Shown here: positions 15,596-26,973 of the stretch, piece by piece
Layout of the letters: each line of letters starts with the position of its first letter
Numbering within the stretch: the stretch's first letter is position 1
Source: Paraburkholderia lycopersici
GTDB taxonomy: Bacteria; Pseudomonadota; Gammaproteobacteria; Burkholderiales; Burkholderiaceae
Direction: 5' to 3'
DNA length: 64,000 nt
Assembly: GCF_900096975.1 (NCBI RefSeq)
Contig: NZ_FMYQ01000003.1
Span: 292,406 to 356,405 of the forward strand
Notes under the pieces: model-generated
Databases searched by the model: none
What the model was told of the DNA's origin: nothing
The model's input: the letters and a program-made list of their open reading frames with translations, nothing else
Program-made: the position numbers and the translations under genes

Positions 15596-16564
15596 TCAGG
15601 AAACGCGGCGCCGGTCGTCGAACAGGAACGACAGCCCTACGCTGCCGAGAATCAGCACGGTCGCGACGATGGTCCCGCGCGTAACCGGCTCGCCGAGCAT
15701 GAGCGCGCCGAGTGCGACGGCGACGACCGGGTTCACGTACATGCAACTGCTCGCGACGAGCGGGCTGGTATAGCGAATCAGATAGCCATAGGCCACGTAG
15801 GCCGCCATCGTGCCGACGAAAAGAAGGTAGAGGAACGCCGTGAGCGGCAGAAAATGCAGCGAGGTCATGCGCTCGCCGCTGAGCCATGCCACCGCGGTGG
15901 AAATCGCCCCGCCGAGGCCGATCTGCAGCGCCGTCGCGATGAAGAGATCGGCAGGCAGCGCGAGCCGTCCCGCCAGGTGCGCACCGATCGCCCAGAAAAG
16001 CGCGCCGCAGAGAATCGCGAGACTGCCGCCCGCCGAGCCGGAATTGCCGCCGCCATGGCTCAGGATCGCGATGCCCACGAGCCCGAGCGCGACCGCGGCC
16101 CATTCGGCCTTCGCAACGCGCCGCCCGGAGACCGCCGAGATCACCGTTGCGAAGAGCGGCACCGTGGCGACCATCACGGCCGCTGTGCCCGTGCCCACGG
16201 TGCGCATGCCGTAGGCGAGCATGCCGCTCGAAAGGCCCACGAGCAGCGTGCCCACCACGCCCGCATTGCGCACTTCGAGGAGCGTCGGCATGACGGGCCG
16301 CCGGCGCATCGCGAAGACGAAGAGGCCGACGCCCGCAAGCAGATTGCGCAAGCCGGAGAGCAGCAGCGGCGGGAACGAATCGAGCGCGACCTTCACGCCG
16401 AGATACGTCGACCCCCAGACGAAGTAGACGACGGCAAGCGAGAGCACAACGCGTCCGCCGCGCGATTGCGGCAGCCGCACGGCCCGCGCGAGCCGCCATA
16501 GCGTCGCCCCCGCGCGTAATGCGCCTGAGGCAATTCGGGACGGCAAATGCGGAGGCGTCGTCAT
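15596..16564 (-). CDS. EamA/DMT-family transporter (YedA-like)
   Basis: 322 residues with ten hydrophobic helices formed by two EamA repeats. The first begins near [31 protein letters not shown] and the second near [18 protein letters not shown]. The C-terminal YINPVVA-like stretch is [21 protein letters not shown]. This pattern matches YedA-type metabolite exporters of the inner membrane. The ATG at 16564 gives the best protein, but no good ribosome binding site is visible. The substrate is unknown. Confidence 0.82.
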   Translation of the reverse strand: MTTPPHLPSRIASGALRAGATLWRLARAVRLPQSRGGRVVLSLAVVYFVWGSTYLGVKVALDSFPPLLLSGLRNLLAGVGLFVFAMRRRPVMPTLLEVRNAGVVGTLLVGLSSGMLAYGMRTVGTGTAAVMVATVPLFATVISAVSGRRVAKAEWAAVALGLVGIAILSHGGGNSGSAGGSLAILCGALFWAIGAHLAGRLALPADLFIATALQIGLGGAISTAVAWLSGERMTSLHFLPLTAFLYLLFVGTMAAYVAYGYLIRYTSPLVASSCMYVNPVVAVALGALMLGEPVTRGTIVATVLILGSVGLSFLFDDRRRVS

Positions 16565-17199
16565 GTCGCCGCGGCGGGTGAAGGGTCGGACCGCGGGCGC
16601 CCCGGCGGCAAGGCAGCGGGACGGATGAAGCTCGACGGCATGGTGCGAAAGCGGTGGAACGCGAAAAAGACGGAGTACGAAACACACCCGGCATGGGCGA
16701 AGCGCATTATGCAACAACGTCCGGCGTTGCGGAGGCTTTCGGGACGCTTTATGCCCGACAGCGTTGTTGCCGCGCGATAGGGCCAGAAAGTGCCAAAGCG
16801 AACGGCGCTCGCATTGCCTGAAAGCCGGGCGGGCGCGTGAAGCGGCGCTATGGACTTCGTGCTAGCATGCCAGATCCTTTCGATTAACTTTCACACCCTA
16901 TCGCTCGCCATGCGTGAATCTGCCTTGTGCGCCCCCTTCGCCTTGCCGCTGCGCACCATGCGCCGCGTCGCGGCGCGCGCGCACGCCGCACGCATGCGAC
17001 CGGCCGCCCGGCTTCGCCCGCGGCGTCTGCACGCCCCGCTCCGCGCCGCCCGGCGCCCGCACTGAACCCGCCTCCCCCGCCCCACCGGAGCCGTTCGGTC
17101 GGGCTCCGGGCCGATCCGTTGCACCGTCCGGCCACTTGGGCCGCCTGTTGCCTCACGTCCTTACATCGCCCTTTTTTCTGGATCGCAAGGAGAACCGCC
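16565..17199. other. Intergenic region upstream of rnk
   Basis: 635 bp without a supported gene, between the divergent EamA gene and rnk. A perfect 8-bp hairpin CCGGAGCC/GGCTCCGG (17085-17109) lies about 90 bp before rnk. An AT-richer patch near 16870-16910 could hold a promoter. Short open frames here have the skewed composition of out-of-frame GC-rich DNA. Confidence 0.5.
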
Positions 17200-17610
17200 A
17201 TGTCGTCGAAGAGAATCCGCTATCTGACCGAGCTCGATGTCGCGCGCCTCGAAAAATGCGCCGCCGAGCCAGGCGCCGCGCCAGCGCGTCAGGCCATGCT
17301 CGACGACCTGCTCGAACACGCCGTGATCGTGGAGCCGCGCGAAGTCGCCGCGAATGTCGTCACGATGAATTCGCAGGTCACACTCGTGAACGAGCGCGAT
17401 GGCAAAACACTGACGTACACCGTCGTCTATCCGCACGACGCGAACGTCGACGGCGGCCGGCTCAACGTATTCTCGCCCGCGGGTCTCGCGCTGCTCGGCG
17501 CGAAGCGCGGCAACACCGTGCGCTTCACGACGCCAGGCGGCGCAGTCGAGACGCTGAAGATCGAGCGCATCCTGTTCCAGCCCGAAGCCTCGAACGATTT
17601 CACGCTGTAA
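17200..17610 (+). CDS. rnk: Nucleoside diphosphate kinase regulator (Rnk, GreA-C-like)
   Basis: 136 residues: a short coiled N-terminal region (YLTELDVARLEKCA to LDDLLEHAVIVEPREV) and a C-terminal FKBP-like GreA/GreB domain (VTLVNERDGKTLTYTVVYPHDAN through LGAKRGNTVRF). Rnk binds RNA polymerase in competition with Gre factors in E. coli. GCAAGGAGAA precedes the ATG. Its length and motifs fit the family well. It stands alone upstream of the thiamine riboswitch. Confidence 0.9.
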   Translation: MSSKRIRYLTELDVARLEKCAAEPGAAPARQAMLDDLLEHAVIVEPREVAANVVTMNSQVTLVNERDGKTLTYTVVYPHDANVDGGRLNVFSPAGLALLGAKRGNTVRFTTPGGAVETLKIERILFQPEASNDFTL

Positions 17611-17699
17611 GTTCCGCGCGCGGCAAGCCGCGCCTGGCGCATCGCGCACGCGAAGGCACTTGCCAGATCGTCGCAGCGCGGTGTATCGTTTGGCCTGCT

Positions 17700-17812
17700 T
17701 ACGCGGGGGTCCTGCGTCATGCGCCGCATCGAACGAAAGTCGTGCAGCGTATTGCGCGGGTGAGAAATACCCTTTGAACCTGATCTGGATAATGCCAGCG
17801 CAGGGAAGCGTC
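17700..17812 (+). promoter_or_regulatory. TPP riboswitch (thi box) of thiC
   Basis: The conserved aptamer text is present: GCGGGGGTCC at the 5' side, GGGTGAGAAATACCC forming the P2/P3 region, TGAACCTGATCTGGATAATG, then CCAGCGCAGGGAAGCG. The ends ACGC (17701-17704) and GCGT (17808-17811) can close helix P1. It lies about 115 bp before thiC and should shut off thiC when thiamine pyrophosphate is plentiful. Confidence 0.96.
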
Positions 17813-17888
17813 CGGACTTCGCAGCACCGCTCAACGCCGCATCTCGTCACAGCGAAGTCCGTCCACGTTCCATCTCGTCTCCTGCTAA

Positions 17889-19859
<1,971 letters not shown>

Positions 19860-20049
19860 GCGCGACGTATGGCGAGGCGGACGCGCCCCGTCCGCCGAAA
19901 CATTTTCTAACGACTCCCACAACTCTTTGACAAGCGCATACATCCGGATACGGATCGTTTGCCTACGATGAGGGTACTGGCGATGCGGCGCGTGCACCCG
20001 CGCATGCCGCACCGCGGATTCGATCACACTTCGCGTGGGGAGTCGACAA

Positions 20050-20271
20050 ATGAAAACGCTCGAACATGCACGCACGCTGCTCATGGCGACGACGCTCGTC
20101 GCCATGCTGGGCAGTCTTGCGGCTTGCGACAACATGTCGAGACGCGACCGCGACACGGTGATCGGCGCGGGCGTCGGCGGCGTCGCGGGTGCGGCGATCG
20201 GCGGCAGCGCGCTCTCCACAGTGGGCGGCGCGGCGGTGGGCGGCATCGTCGGCAATCAGGTGGGCAAGTAA
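20050..20271 (+). CDS. Glycine-zipper lipoprotein (OsmB-like)
   Basis: 73 residues. MKTLEHARTLLMATTLVAML is a signal sequence with lipobox LAAC (Cys near residue 26). The mature part is DNMSRRDRDTVIGAGVGGVAG followed by alternating Gly/Ala repeats, a glycine-zipper 2TM pattern as in OsmB and SlyB. It is probably an envelope lipoprotein. GGGGAGT precedes the ATG. A strong hairpin at 20392-20424 is a likely terminator. Confidence 0.8.
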   Translation: MKTLEHARTLLMATTLVAMLGSLAACDNMSRRDRDTVIGAGVGGVAGAAIGGSALSTVGGAAVGGIVGNQVGK

Positions 20272-20391
20272 CGTGCGCAACGGCTAGCCGATACGCTCGA
20301 CGATGCGGATAACGGCACGATCGAAGCGACGGCACCGAACAAGCGACACGACAGGCAACACGCCATGAACGGCGTGCATCAGGGAAGGATG

Positions 20392-20427
20392 CGCGGCGCA
20401 GACCCTTGCAAGGGCTGCGCCGCGTTT
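20392..20427 (+). terminator. Hairpin terminator after the glycine-zipper lipoprotein
   Basis: A long stem, CGCGGCGCAG/CTGCGCCGCG, is extended inward by CCCTT/AAGGG with one bulged A and a 2-base loop, then TTT. The stem is very stable but the T run is short. The rest of 20272-20581 shows no gene. Confidence 0.6.
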
Positions 20428-20581
20428 GCTTGGGTCACGCGTAAACGCGGACGCGGCGCGGCGGGAAACATTCGGTAAGCGAATCGCAACACACGGCGCA
20501 CGAGTCCGGCGTAAGCTCGAATGGATACGGCCCACCCCGCGGTACGCCTGCGCGGCCGTTCGCCCACTCGCGGAGCCCGCC

Positions 20582-21028
20582 ATGAAACGCCCGTCTGTGA
20601 CTGAGATCGCCGCTGCCCCACCACCGGTCCGAAACCTGCACGCAGCGCTCGCGCTGCACGACGCATTCAGGCGCGGCGCGGCCGCCAGCGCGCTCCTCGT
20701 GCTTTCCGGCTGTTACTACTATCCGTACGGTTACGCGCCCTACTACGCCGGCCCCGTGCCCGTGGCAAGCACGCAGCAGGAAACCGTCATTGCGCAAACG
20801 GCACCGAACCCAGCGCCCGTCGCGTTGCCCGACGCGCAATATCCCGGGCCGCTCTATCCCTCGCCGCCTGTCGCGGTCGCCGCGCCTGCCTGGCCCGCCT
20901 ACCCCGTCGCGTATCCCGCGTATTACCCCTATCCCGCCTATCCCGCGTACGGCTGGGGCTGGGGCGCACCGGCCGTGTCGTTCGGTTTCGGCTACTGGGG
21001 CGGCGGCGGACACGGGCATCACCGCTGA
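20582..21028 (+). CDS. Tyr/Pro-rich lipoprotein of unknown function
   Basis: 148 residues, not assigned. An N-terminal stretch of about 30 residues precedes a hydrophobic segment with a lipobox-like LSGC (SALLVLSGCYYYPYG). The mature part is low-complexity, rich in Tyr, Pro and Ala, with repeated YPAY/YPVAYP units and a C-terminal Gly/His tail (GYWGGGGHGHHR). Such sequences are usually surface or envelope proteins. The His tail could bind metal. GCGGAG precedes the ATG. Confidence 0.6.
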   Translation: MKRPSVTEIAAAPPPVRNLHAALALHDAFRRGAAASALLVLSGCYYYPYGYAPYYAGPVPVASTQQETVIAQTAPNPAPVALPDAQYPGPLYPSPPVAVAAPAWPAYPVAYPAYYPYPAYPAYGWGWGAPAVSFGFGYWGGGGHGHHR

Positions 21029-21246
21029 CACCCGGCGAATCGCAACGCCGCCGCCCTCGTCTGTGCGCAGAAGCGCCGCGAAACGGTGCCGGACCGTACT
21101 TTCCCTCCTTGACGCCCCCGTTTCGTTTTCTATCCTCCAAGTGGCTATCGGGGATTGAAGCACTGCCTTAACTAAGCCCGGCCAGGCGCCCCGGCGCGCG
21201 CTGCAGCTTCGTTGCGCCGATAACGAACCAGCATAAAGGAGACGTG

Positions 21247-22845
21247 ATGTTCCATCAGCTGTTGACCCCTATCGGCAATTCGCTGCTCTTCTCGTTCCTC
21301 GTCGCCGTGCTGCCTATTCTCACGGTGCTCGCCCTGCTCGGCTGGGCCCGCCGGCCCGCCTGGCAAGCCTCGCTCGCGGGCCTTGTGGTCGGCCTGATCG
21401 TCGCGATCGCCGGCTGGCAGTTTCCGGTCAATCTCGCGATCAGCTCCGTGCTCGCGGGCGCGGTGTTCGCGCTATGGCCGGTCATGTGGATCGTCGTCAC
21501 CGCGATCCTGCTCTACAACATCGCCTTGCGCTCGGGCCGCTTCGCGGCCTTTCGCATGTGGCTGCTCGACAATCTGCCCAACGACCGGCGCATCGTGCTA
21601 GTCGTGGTCGGCTTCTCGTTCGGCGCGCTGTTCGAAGGGATATCGGGCTTCGGCACGCCGATCGCCATCACAAGCTCGCTGCTCATCATGCTCGGCTTCC
21701 CGACGCTCGAAGCGCTCACCTTCACGCTCATTTTCAACACGGCGCCGGTGGCGTTCGGCGCACTCGGCGTGCCGATCACGGTGCTCGGCGCGGTCACGCA
21801 CCTGCCCGCCGACGTGCTCGGCCAGATGGTCGGCCGCCAGTTGCCGTTCTTCGCGTTGCTGCTGCCGTTCTATGTGATCGCGATCTACGCCGGCATGCGC
21901 GGCATGCTGCGCATCTGGCCGGTGCTGCTCGTCGCGGGCGGCAGCTTCGCGCTCACGCAGTTCGTCACGGCCAACTACATCAACTACAGCCTCACCGACG
22001 TGCTTTCGTCGCTCGTCTCGCTGATCCTCACCATCCTGTTCCTGCGCGTGTGGAAACCCGCACCCGATGAGCGCTTCACCATCAAGGTCGATCGCGCGAG
22101 CGAAGTGCGCGGCACCGTGACGGGCGCGCAGGGCTGGTATCCGTGGATCATCGTCGCGGCCGTCGTGATCGTCTGGACGATCGCGAAGGTCTTCACGATC
22201 GGCGACGTGAAAGTGCCGTGGCCTGGCCTCGACAAAGCCGTCTACATCACGCTCTACAACACGCCCTACGGCGCGATCTGGGACTTCCAGCCGCTCGCCA
22301 CGGGCACGGCGATCCTCGTCGCCGCGATCATCACCGCGTTCGTCGTGCGCCTGAAGCCCGCCGACTTCGGCGGCGCGATCGTCGACACATGGACGCAGAC
22401 GCGCATCGCCATCCTGACGGTCGCGACCATCGTCGGGCTCGCGTTCCTCATGAACTATTCGGGGCTCACCTACACGCTCGGCCTCGGCGTCGCTTCGGTC
22501 GGCGCGTTCTTCCCGCTCGTTTCGGCCTTCCTCGGCTGGGTGGCGGTGTTCCTCTCCGGCAGCGACACCTCGGGCAACGCGCTGTTCGGCAACCTGCAGG
22601 TGGTGGCCGCGAAGCAGCTCAACCTCAATCCGATCCTGATGGCGGCCACCAACTCCTCGGGCGGCGTGATGGGCAAGATGATTTCGCCGCAGAACATCGC
22701 GACGGGCGTCGCCACCACCGAACTCAAAGGCCAGGAAGGCCACGTGTTCGCGAAGACCTTCAAGCACTCGATCCTGATGACGGTGCTGCTCGGCATCCTC
22801 GTCTGGCTGCAGCAGAACGTGCTGACATGGATGATTCCGCATTGA
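21247..22845 (+). CDS. lldP: L-lactate permease (LctP family)
   Basis: 532 residues with about 12-14 membrane segments. Family features include ALWPVMWIVVTAILLYNIALRSG, FSFGALFEGISGFGTPIAI, GVPITVLG, and near the end FLSGSDTSGNALFGNLQ with ATNSSGGVMGKMISPQNIATG. The family imports lactate or glycolate by proton symport. AAAGGAGACG precedes the ATG at 21247; a GTG one codon upstream is less likely. No lactate dehydrogenase gene is adjacent. Confidence 0.9.
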   Translation: MFHQLLTPIGNSLLFSFLVAVLPILTVLALLGWARRPAWQASLAGLVVGLIVAIAGWQFPVNLAISSVLAGAVFALWPVMWIVVTAILLYNIALRSGRFAAFRMWLLDNLPNDRRIVLVVVGFSFGALFEGISGFGTPIAITSSLLIMLGFPTLEALTFTLIFNTAPVAFGALGVPITVLGAVTHLPADVLGQMVGRQLPFFALLLPFYVIAIYAGMRGMLRIWPVLLVAGGSFALTQFVTANYINYSLTDVLSSLVSLILTILFLRVWKPAPDERFTIKVDRASEVRGTVTGAQGWYPWIIVAAVVIVWTIAKVFTIGDVKVPWPGLDKAVYITLYNTPYGAIWDFQPLATGTAILVAAIITAFVVRLKPADFGGAIVDTWTQTRIAILTVATIVGLAFLMNYSGLTYTLGLGVASVGAFFPLVSAFLGWVAVFLSGSDTSGNALFGNLQVVAAKQLNLNPILMAATNSSGGVMGKMISPQNIATGVATTELKGQEGHVFAKTFKHSILMTVLLGILVWLQQNVLTWMIPH

Positions 22846-22859
22846 GCACGCGCACATGC

Positions 22860-22900
22860 AAAAAGCCCGCCGGCGCGACGAAGCGCGGGCGGGCTTTTTG
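22860..22900. terminator. Bidirectional terminator between lldP and bamC
   Basis: AAAAAGCCCGCC pairs with GGCGGGCTTTTT around a GC-rich loop. A-rich and T-rich flanks allow use on both strands, serving the convergent lldP and bamC genes. Confidence 0.85.
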
Positions 22901-22918
22901 GCGGCGTAGACGCGAGAC

Positions 22919-24163
22919 TTAATGCAGCTCGTCGACCACGAGACCCATGATCTCCCGCGCGGGGCGCGACGCGTCGATCTGGCCGTTGTCGTCGACGATC
23001 GCGACGCGGGTCTGGTTCTCGGTCACGGCGCGCACATTCAGCTTGTACTGTTTCGCGATCTTTTCCTTGCGACCGTGAAAGATCTGGTTCCAGAAGCCTT
23101 GCTCGTCCGACGTCATGTCCTTCGGATCGACGTAGCGCACGTAGTAAATGCCCTTCGCGCGGTCGCGGTCGTCCACCGTGAAGTTGGCGCGGTCGAGCGC
23201 GATGCCCACGCGCACCCAGGCGCGGTCATACGGCTCGCCAAGCGTGAGCTCCGTCGAACTGTACTGCCCCGAGGTGCCCTCGGCGCCCGCCTTCGACGAC
23301 CCGCTGCCCGACTGCTGCCCCACGGCCGCGACGTTCTGCGCAGCGATGGCGGCGGCAGCCGCATCCGGCCCCTTCGACTTCGAGTCGGTGCCCTTGCTGT
23401 TGGCCTTGGCGTCGGCTTCGGCCGCGATCTGCGCGTCGGGCACGCCCGGCTTCGCGTTCGCGAGCGTCATCATGAGACGCTTGAGATACTCGGCTTCGAG
23501 CGCGGGATCGTTGGGCTTGGGCACCCACTTGCTCGTGTCGTTGTTGGTGCCCGAAAGCTGCTCGCTCAGACCCTTCTGGCTGATGAACACGTAAGTGCCG
23601 CCGGAGGGCGACGTTTCGAGGCGCGTGCGGTACTTGTTGCGCTCGGCGGTCACGTACGAGTTGCCCGTGGCCCACGAGAGCGTGTTGCGGATGAGGCCGT
23701 CGCTGATCTTCGGATGGGTTTCGTTCCAGTCCGTTTCCATCACGCCCTTGTCGCGCTGGTCGACCACCAGCAGGAAGCCTTGTTCCTGCCAGAAGCGGCG
23801 CACCTGCGCCCAGACCTGCTCGGGCGTACGGTTTTCCACGACGAGCCAGCTTTCCGTGCCGTCGCGCTGGATATGCATGCCAGGCACCTGCGGAAGCACC
23901 TGGGTCTGGTCGGACGACGGCGAGGCGGCCTGGGTCTGCTTGAGCGAGGACAACGAGGCTTCGCCGCCCTGCGGCGGAAGCGAACGCTGATCCGACGTTT
24001 CGTCGAGCATGTTCGGCGGCACAGCCAGCGAGGACTGCTTTGCCTTGGCGTCACTGCGGTAATCGATCTTGCCCGGCGTCGGCGAGCTGCAGCCGGCGAC
24101 CAGCCCGCCCGCCATCATGAGCGCAAGGGCGCGTGCGGCAAGACGTTGATGAAAATCACTCAT
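22919..24163 (-). CDS. bamC: Outer membrane protein assembly factor BamC
   Basis: 414-residue lipoprotein of the BAM complex that inserts beta-barrel proteins in the outer membrane. The signal peptide ends in lipobox VAGC (Cys about residue 25), followed by SSPTPGKIDYRSDAKAKQ as in other BamC proteins. Two helix-grip domains are seen: about residues 100-220 (GTESWLVVENRTPEQVWAQV to YVFISQKG) and 300-410 (LGEPYDRAWVRVGIALDRANF to the end). An Ala/Ser/Lys-rich linker of about 60 residues joins them. The ATG at 24163 matches the lipoprotein start. Confidence 0.9.
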   Translation of the reverse strand: MSDFHQRLAARALALMMAGGLVAGCSSPTPGKIDYRSDAKAKQSSLAVPPNMLDETSDQRSLPPQGGEASLSSLKQTQAASPSSDQTQVLPQVPGMHIQRDGTESWLVVENRTPEQVWAQVRRFWQEQGFLLVVDQRDKGVMETDWNETHPKISDGLIRNTLSWATGNSYVTAERNKYRTRLETSPSGGTYVFISQKGLSEQLSGTNNDTSKWVPKPNDPALEAEYLKRLMMTLANAKPGVPDAQIAAEADAKANSKGTDSKSKGPDAAAAAIAAQNVAAVGQQSGSGSSKAGAEGTSGQYSSTELTLGEPYDRAWVRVGIALDRANFTVDDRDRAKGIYYVRYVDPKDMTSDEQGFWNQIFHGRKEKIAKQYKLNVRAVTENQTRVAIVDDNGQIDASRPAREIMGLVVDELH

Positions 24164-24555
24164 GTTCGGGTAATCCCTTCGGCTACGCCACGGCCAGTTT
24201 CCGTGGATCAACCAGCCATTTTACCGGTCTGTCGGCCGGCTGTGCAAAAACCGAGGTGCGGCGCCGCTTTACGGTCGAGCGATGCGCGCCGGGTAGCCGC
24301 GACGCCGGTCCCGACTTGCCGCCCGGTAACGTTCGCCGACGTTCGAACCGACGCGGGCCGGCCGCCGCATCGCCGGTCGAGGAACAGGCCGGGCCCGTCG
24401 GCGCCGGGCGTGCTCCCCGGCAACAAATGCCGAAGGCTGCCTCTTGCGAGGCCTTCAGCGAGCACGGATTGCGCGGACGCGGCGACGGGACGGCAAACCG
24501 GGCGTTGCAAAGCGTGACGACGGCGGCGTGACGACGGCGCAAGCGCGCGTATGCC
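24164..24555. other. Intergenic region upstream of bamC
   Basis: 392 bp between bamC and the next minus-strand lipoprotein gene. It should hold the bamC promoter. I see no gene, RNA or clear terminator. Open frames here are typical GC-rich noise. Confidence 0.45.
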
Positions 24556-25125
24556 TTACTCGTCGGCGTTCGGAGCCGGCGTGGTCTTCGCGAGCGGCGC
24601 CGGCGCGAGCCAGTGGAACGTCGCGAGTCCGGACTCGTTGAACGTGCATTCCGCAGCCGCCGGGGTGTGCACGGCCTTCTTGATGCCGAGCTTCGCGGCC
24701 AGTTCCGCGACCGGCGTGGTCGGCTTGCTTTCCGACGCGGTGCCCTGCGCCGCGGCCGGCGCCACGGGAACGGACATCATGCCGGGCAACGGCGCTGCCA
24801 CGCCCGTCGGCGCGGTGACCCGGGGCGCTTCCTGAACGTTCGCCGCCGCACCAGACGACGCTTGCACCACTTCCGACGCAGCCTGCGCCGGCAACGCCGC
24901 GGCGGCCGGCGCCGTGCCGTGCTCCAGTCGCCCTTCGATCACGACGCGCGCGCCGCGATACGTCGTCGCGCTGTGCGTAACCTTCAGCTCGCCGAGCGTC
25001 GTGCCGGCGAGGCGGTTGCGCATCTCTTCTTCGCAGGTGCTGGTATTGCGGTACTGCGCCGCGCATCCCGCGAGCAGGGTGACGGCGGCCGCGAGGCCGG
25101 CGAAGCAGGCGTTCCGTATGTTCAT
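24556..25125 (-). CDS. Hypothetical lipoprotein, Ala/Pro-rich
   Basis: 189 residues, not recognised. MNIRNACFAGLAAAVTLLAGC gives a lipoprotein signal with lipobox LAGC. The next part has an ordered segment (YRNTSTCEEEMRNRLAGTTLGELKVTHSATTYRGARVVIEGRLEH). An Ala/Pro-rich low-complexity linker follows, then a second ordered piece (AAECTFNESGLATFHWLAP). The two cysteines in the ordered parts (STCEEE and AECTF) could pair in the periplasm. Divergent from the SOS-type nuclease operon. Confidence 0.65.
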   Translation of the reverse strand: MNIRNACFAGLAAAVTLLAGCAAQYRNTSTCEEEMRNRLAGTTLGELKVTHSATTYRGARVVIEGRLEHGTAPAAAALPAQAASEVVQASSGAAANVQEAPRVTAPTGVAAPLPGMMSVPVAPAAAQGTASESKPTTPVAELAAKLGIKKAVHTPAAAECTFNESGLATFHWLAPAPLAKTTPAPNADE

Positions 25126-25221
25126 CGCTGTTCCGTTTTTCAGGCTGCGGCAATTGTAGCGTAAGGGCCGGGACACCCCTGACGGCGGACGCTCCCGCGC
25201 GCGGCCCTGCTATCATCGCCG

Positions 25222-25237
25222 CTGTATATCCGTACAG
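25222..25237. promoter_or_regulatory. LexA (SOS) box
   Basis: CTGTATATCCGTACAG fits the CTGT-N8-ACAG consensus perfectly and keeps the TATAT core of the best E. coli boxes. It lies immediately in front of, and touching, the possible start codon of the FAN1-type nuclease gene. It is 97 bp from the divergent lipoprotein start, so repression of the nuclease-helicase operon is the likely purpose. Confidence 0.85.
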
Positions 25238-26973
25238 TGCCGCGCGTGCTCCCCGACTCTCCCGATCCGTTCTACTACCTCGCGAACTTCGAGCGCGCGC
25301 TTGCGTGGCTCGACGAGCGCTGCGCCGACCTGTTCGACGCCGCCGAGCGCCGCTTCGCCGACGCGTTCGTCCGCATGCCGCAAACGTCGCGCGCGCTCTT
25401 CGTGCGCATGCTGATGCGCAAGGGGCCGCATTTCCGCGCGAGCCGGCTCGCATACGACGAGATCGGCTGCCCGCGCGCGGCGGCGGCGCCGCTTGTCGCG
25501 GCGCGCTGGCTCGACGACGCGCCCGCGCTCGAACTCGACGCGCTCGCCCCGCTCGTGACGAAAGCGGAGCTGCAAGCGCTCGCCGGGCGCCTCGGCATTG
25601 CGCTCGAACCCCGCGCAACTCGGGCGGCCACGCTCGCGGCGCTCTACGCGCACGACGCCGCCGCGCCGGGGCCGCGCGCCTGGCACGCGTGGTTCCCGGC
25701 TTCGCCCGACACGGTGCTGCTGTTTGCGGCCGCCCCTCTGTGCGAGCGCCTGCGGCTCATGTTCTTCGGCAATCTGCACCAGGACTGGTCGGAATTCGTG
25801 CTGGCCGATCTGGGCGTCTATCGCTACGAGAGCGTGCCTTTCGACAATGCCTCGCGCGCGTTCCGGCGCCGCGAGGACATCGACGCGTATCTCGCGCTGC
25901 GCGATTGCCGCGACGGATTCGACCGCGCCGCACAGGCCGCGGACTTCGACGCCGCCACCGCGATCGCCGCGACGCTCGCCGGGCTCGACGCCCTTGCGCC
26001 ACGCGTGCAAGCCAACGCGTGGCTGCGCGCGCGCCACGATAAGCTGCGCCACGCCACGGGACTCGCGGCGGAACGCGCGGGCGAACCCGAACTCGCGTGG
26101 CGCGCGTACCTCGACTGCGGCCACCCCGAGTCGCGCTACCGGCGCGTGCGCGTGCTCGAGCAACTGAGCCGGCGCGACGAAGCGCTGGCGCTCGCGCAGA
26201 CCCTCGCCGACGCGCCCCAAAACGAAGAGGAAGCGCAGCGCGCGGCGCGCACGCTCGGGCGTCTCGCGCGCACGCGCGCGAAGCCGGAGGCCGCCGCCTC
26301 GCCGCAGTTCGCGCAGATCGAACTCACGCTGCCCGCCGCGCCCGCGGGCCTGCGTGTCGAGGAAGCCGCGCGCATCTCGCTCGCCGCGCCGCACGCTCCC
26401 GTGTTTTACGTCGAGAACACGCTGATCAACGCCCTCTTCGGCCTCCTCTGCTGGCCCGCGCTGTACGCGCCGCTGCCGGGCGCATTCTTTCATCCGTTTC
26501 AGCGCGGCCCCGCCGACCTGCGCGCCGCCGACTTCGTCGCGCGCCGCGCTGCGCAGTTCGAAGCTTGCCTCGCCGAACTCGCGACCGACGCCTACCGCGA
26601 CTCGATCCTGCGGCGCTACGAGGAAAAGGCCGGCATCCAGTCGCCCTTCGTCGCGTGGGCCGCGTTGAGCGACGACTTGCTCGCGCTCGCACTCGACTGC
26701 TTTCCCGCCACGCATCTGCGCCTGTGGTTCGAGCGCCTGTTGCGCGAGCCCATGGCCAACCGCTCGGGCCTGCCCGACCTCGTGCGCTTCTGGCCGCTGG
26801 AGCGGCGCTACGAGCTGATCGAAGTGAAGGGACCCGGCGACCGGCTGCAGGACAACCAGCGCCGCTGGCTCGCGTACTGCGCGACGCACGGCATGCCGGT
26901 CACGGTCTTGCAGGTGCGCTGGCCGGACGTTTCGGCGGAAAGCGGCTCCGCTCAGGCATCGGGCGCGCCATGA
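25237..26973 (+). CDS. FAN1-type VRR-NUC nuclease
   Basis: About 578 residues. The C-terminal VRR-NUC domain shows the PD-(D/E)XK core: GLPDLVRFW (Asp near 514) and LIEVKGPGDRLQDNQRRWL (Glu529, Lys531, then the Gln of the QxxxW motif). The N-terminal half is helical, and the middle carries TPR-like repeats (PELAWRAYLDCGHPESRYRRVRVLEQ), as in FAN1. Family enzymes cut flap DNA and unhook interstrand crosslinks. The GTG at 25237 overlaps the LexA box; the GTG at 25246 is an equal candidate. No Shine-Dalgarno is seen, and the mRNA may be leaderless. The stop overlaps the helicase start by four bases. Confidence 0.85.
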   Translation: MPRVLPDSPDPFYYLANFERALAWLDERCADLFDAAERRFADAFVRMPQTSRALFVRMLMRKGPHFRASRLAYDEIGCPRAAAAPLVAARWLDDAPALELDALAPLVTKAELQALAGRLGIALEPRATRAATLAALYAHDAAAPGPRAWHAWFPASPDTVLLFAAAPLCERLRLMFFGNLHQDWSEFVLADLGVYRYESVPFDNASRAFRRREDIDAYLALRDCRDGFDRAAQAADFDAATAIAATLAGLDALAPRVQANAWLRARHDKLRHATGLAAERAGEPELAWRAYLDCGHPESRYRRVRVLEQLSRRDEALALAQTLADAPQNEEEAQRAARTLGRLARTRAKPEAAASPQFAQIELTLPAAPAGLRVEEAARISLAAPHAPVFYVENTLINALFGLLCWPALYAPLPGAFFHPFQRGPADLRAADFVARRAAQFEACLAELATDAYRDSILRRYEEKAGIQSPFVAWAALSDDLLALALDCFPATHLRLWFERLLREPMANRSGLPDLVRFWPLERRYELIEVKGPGDRLQDNQRRWLAYCATHGMPVTVLQVRWPDVSAESGSAQASGAP

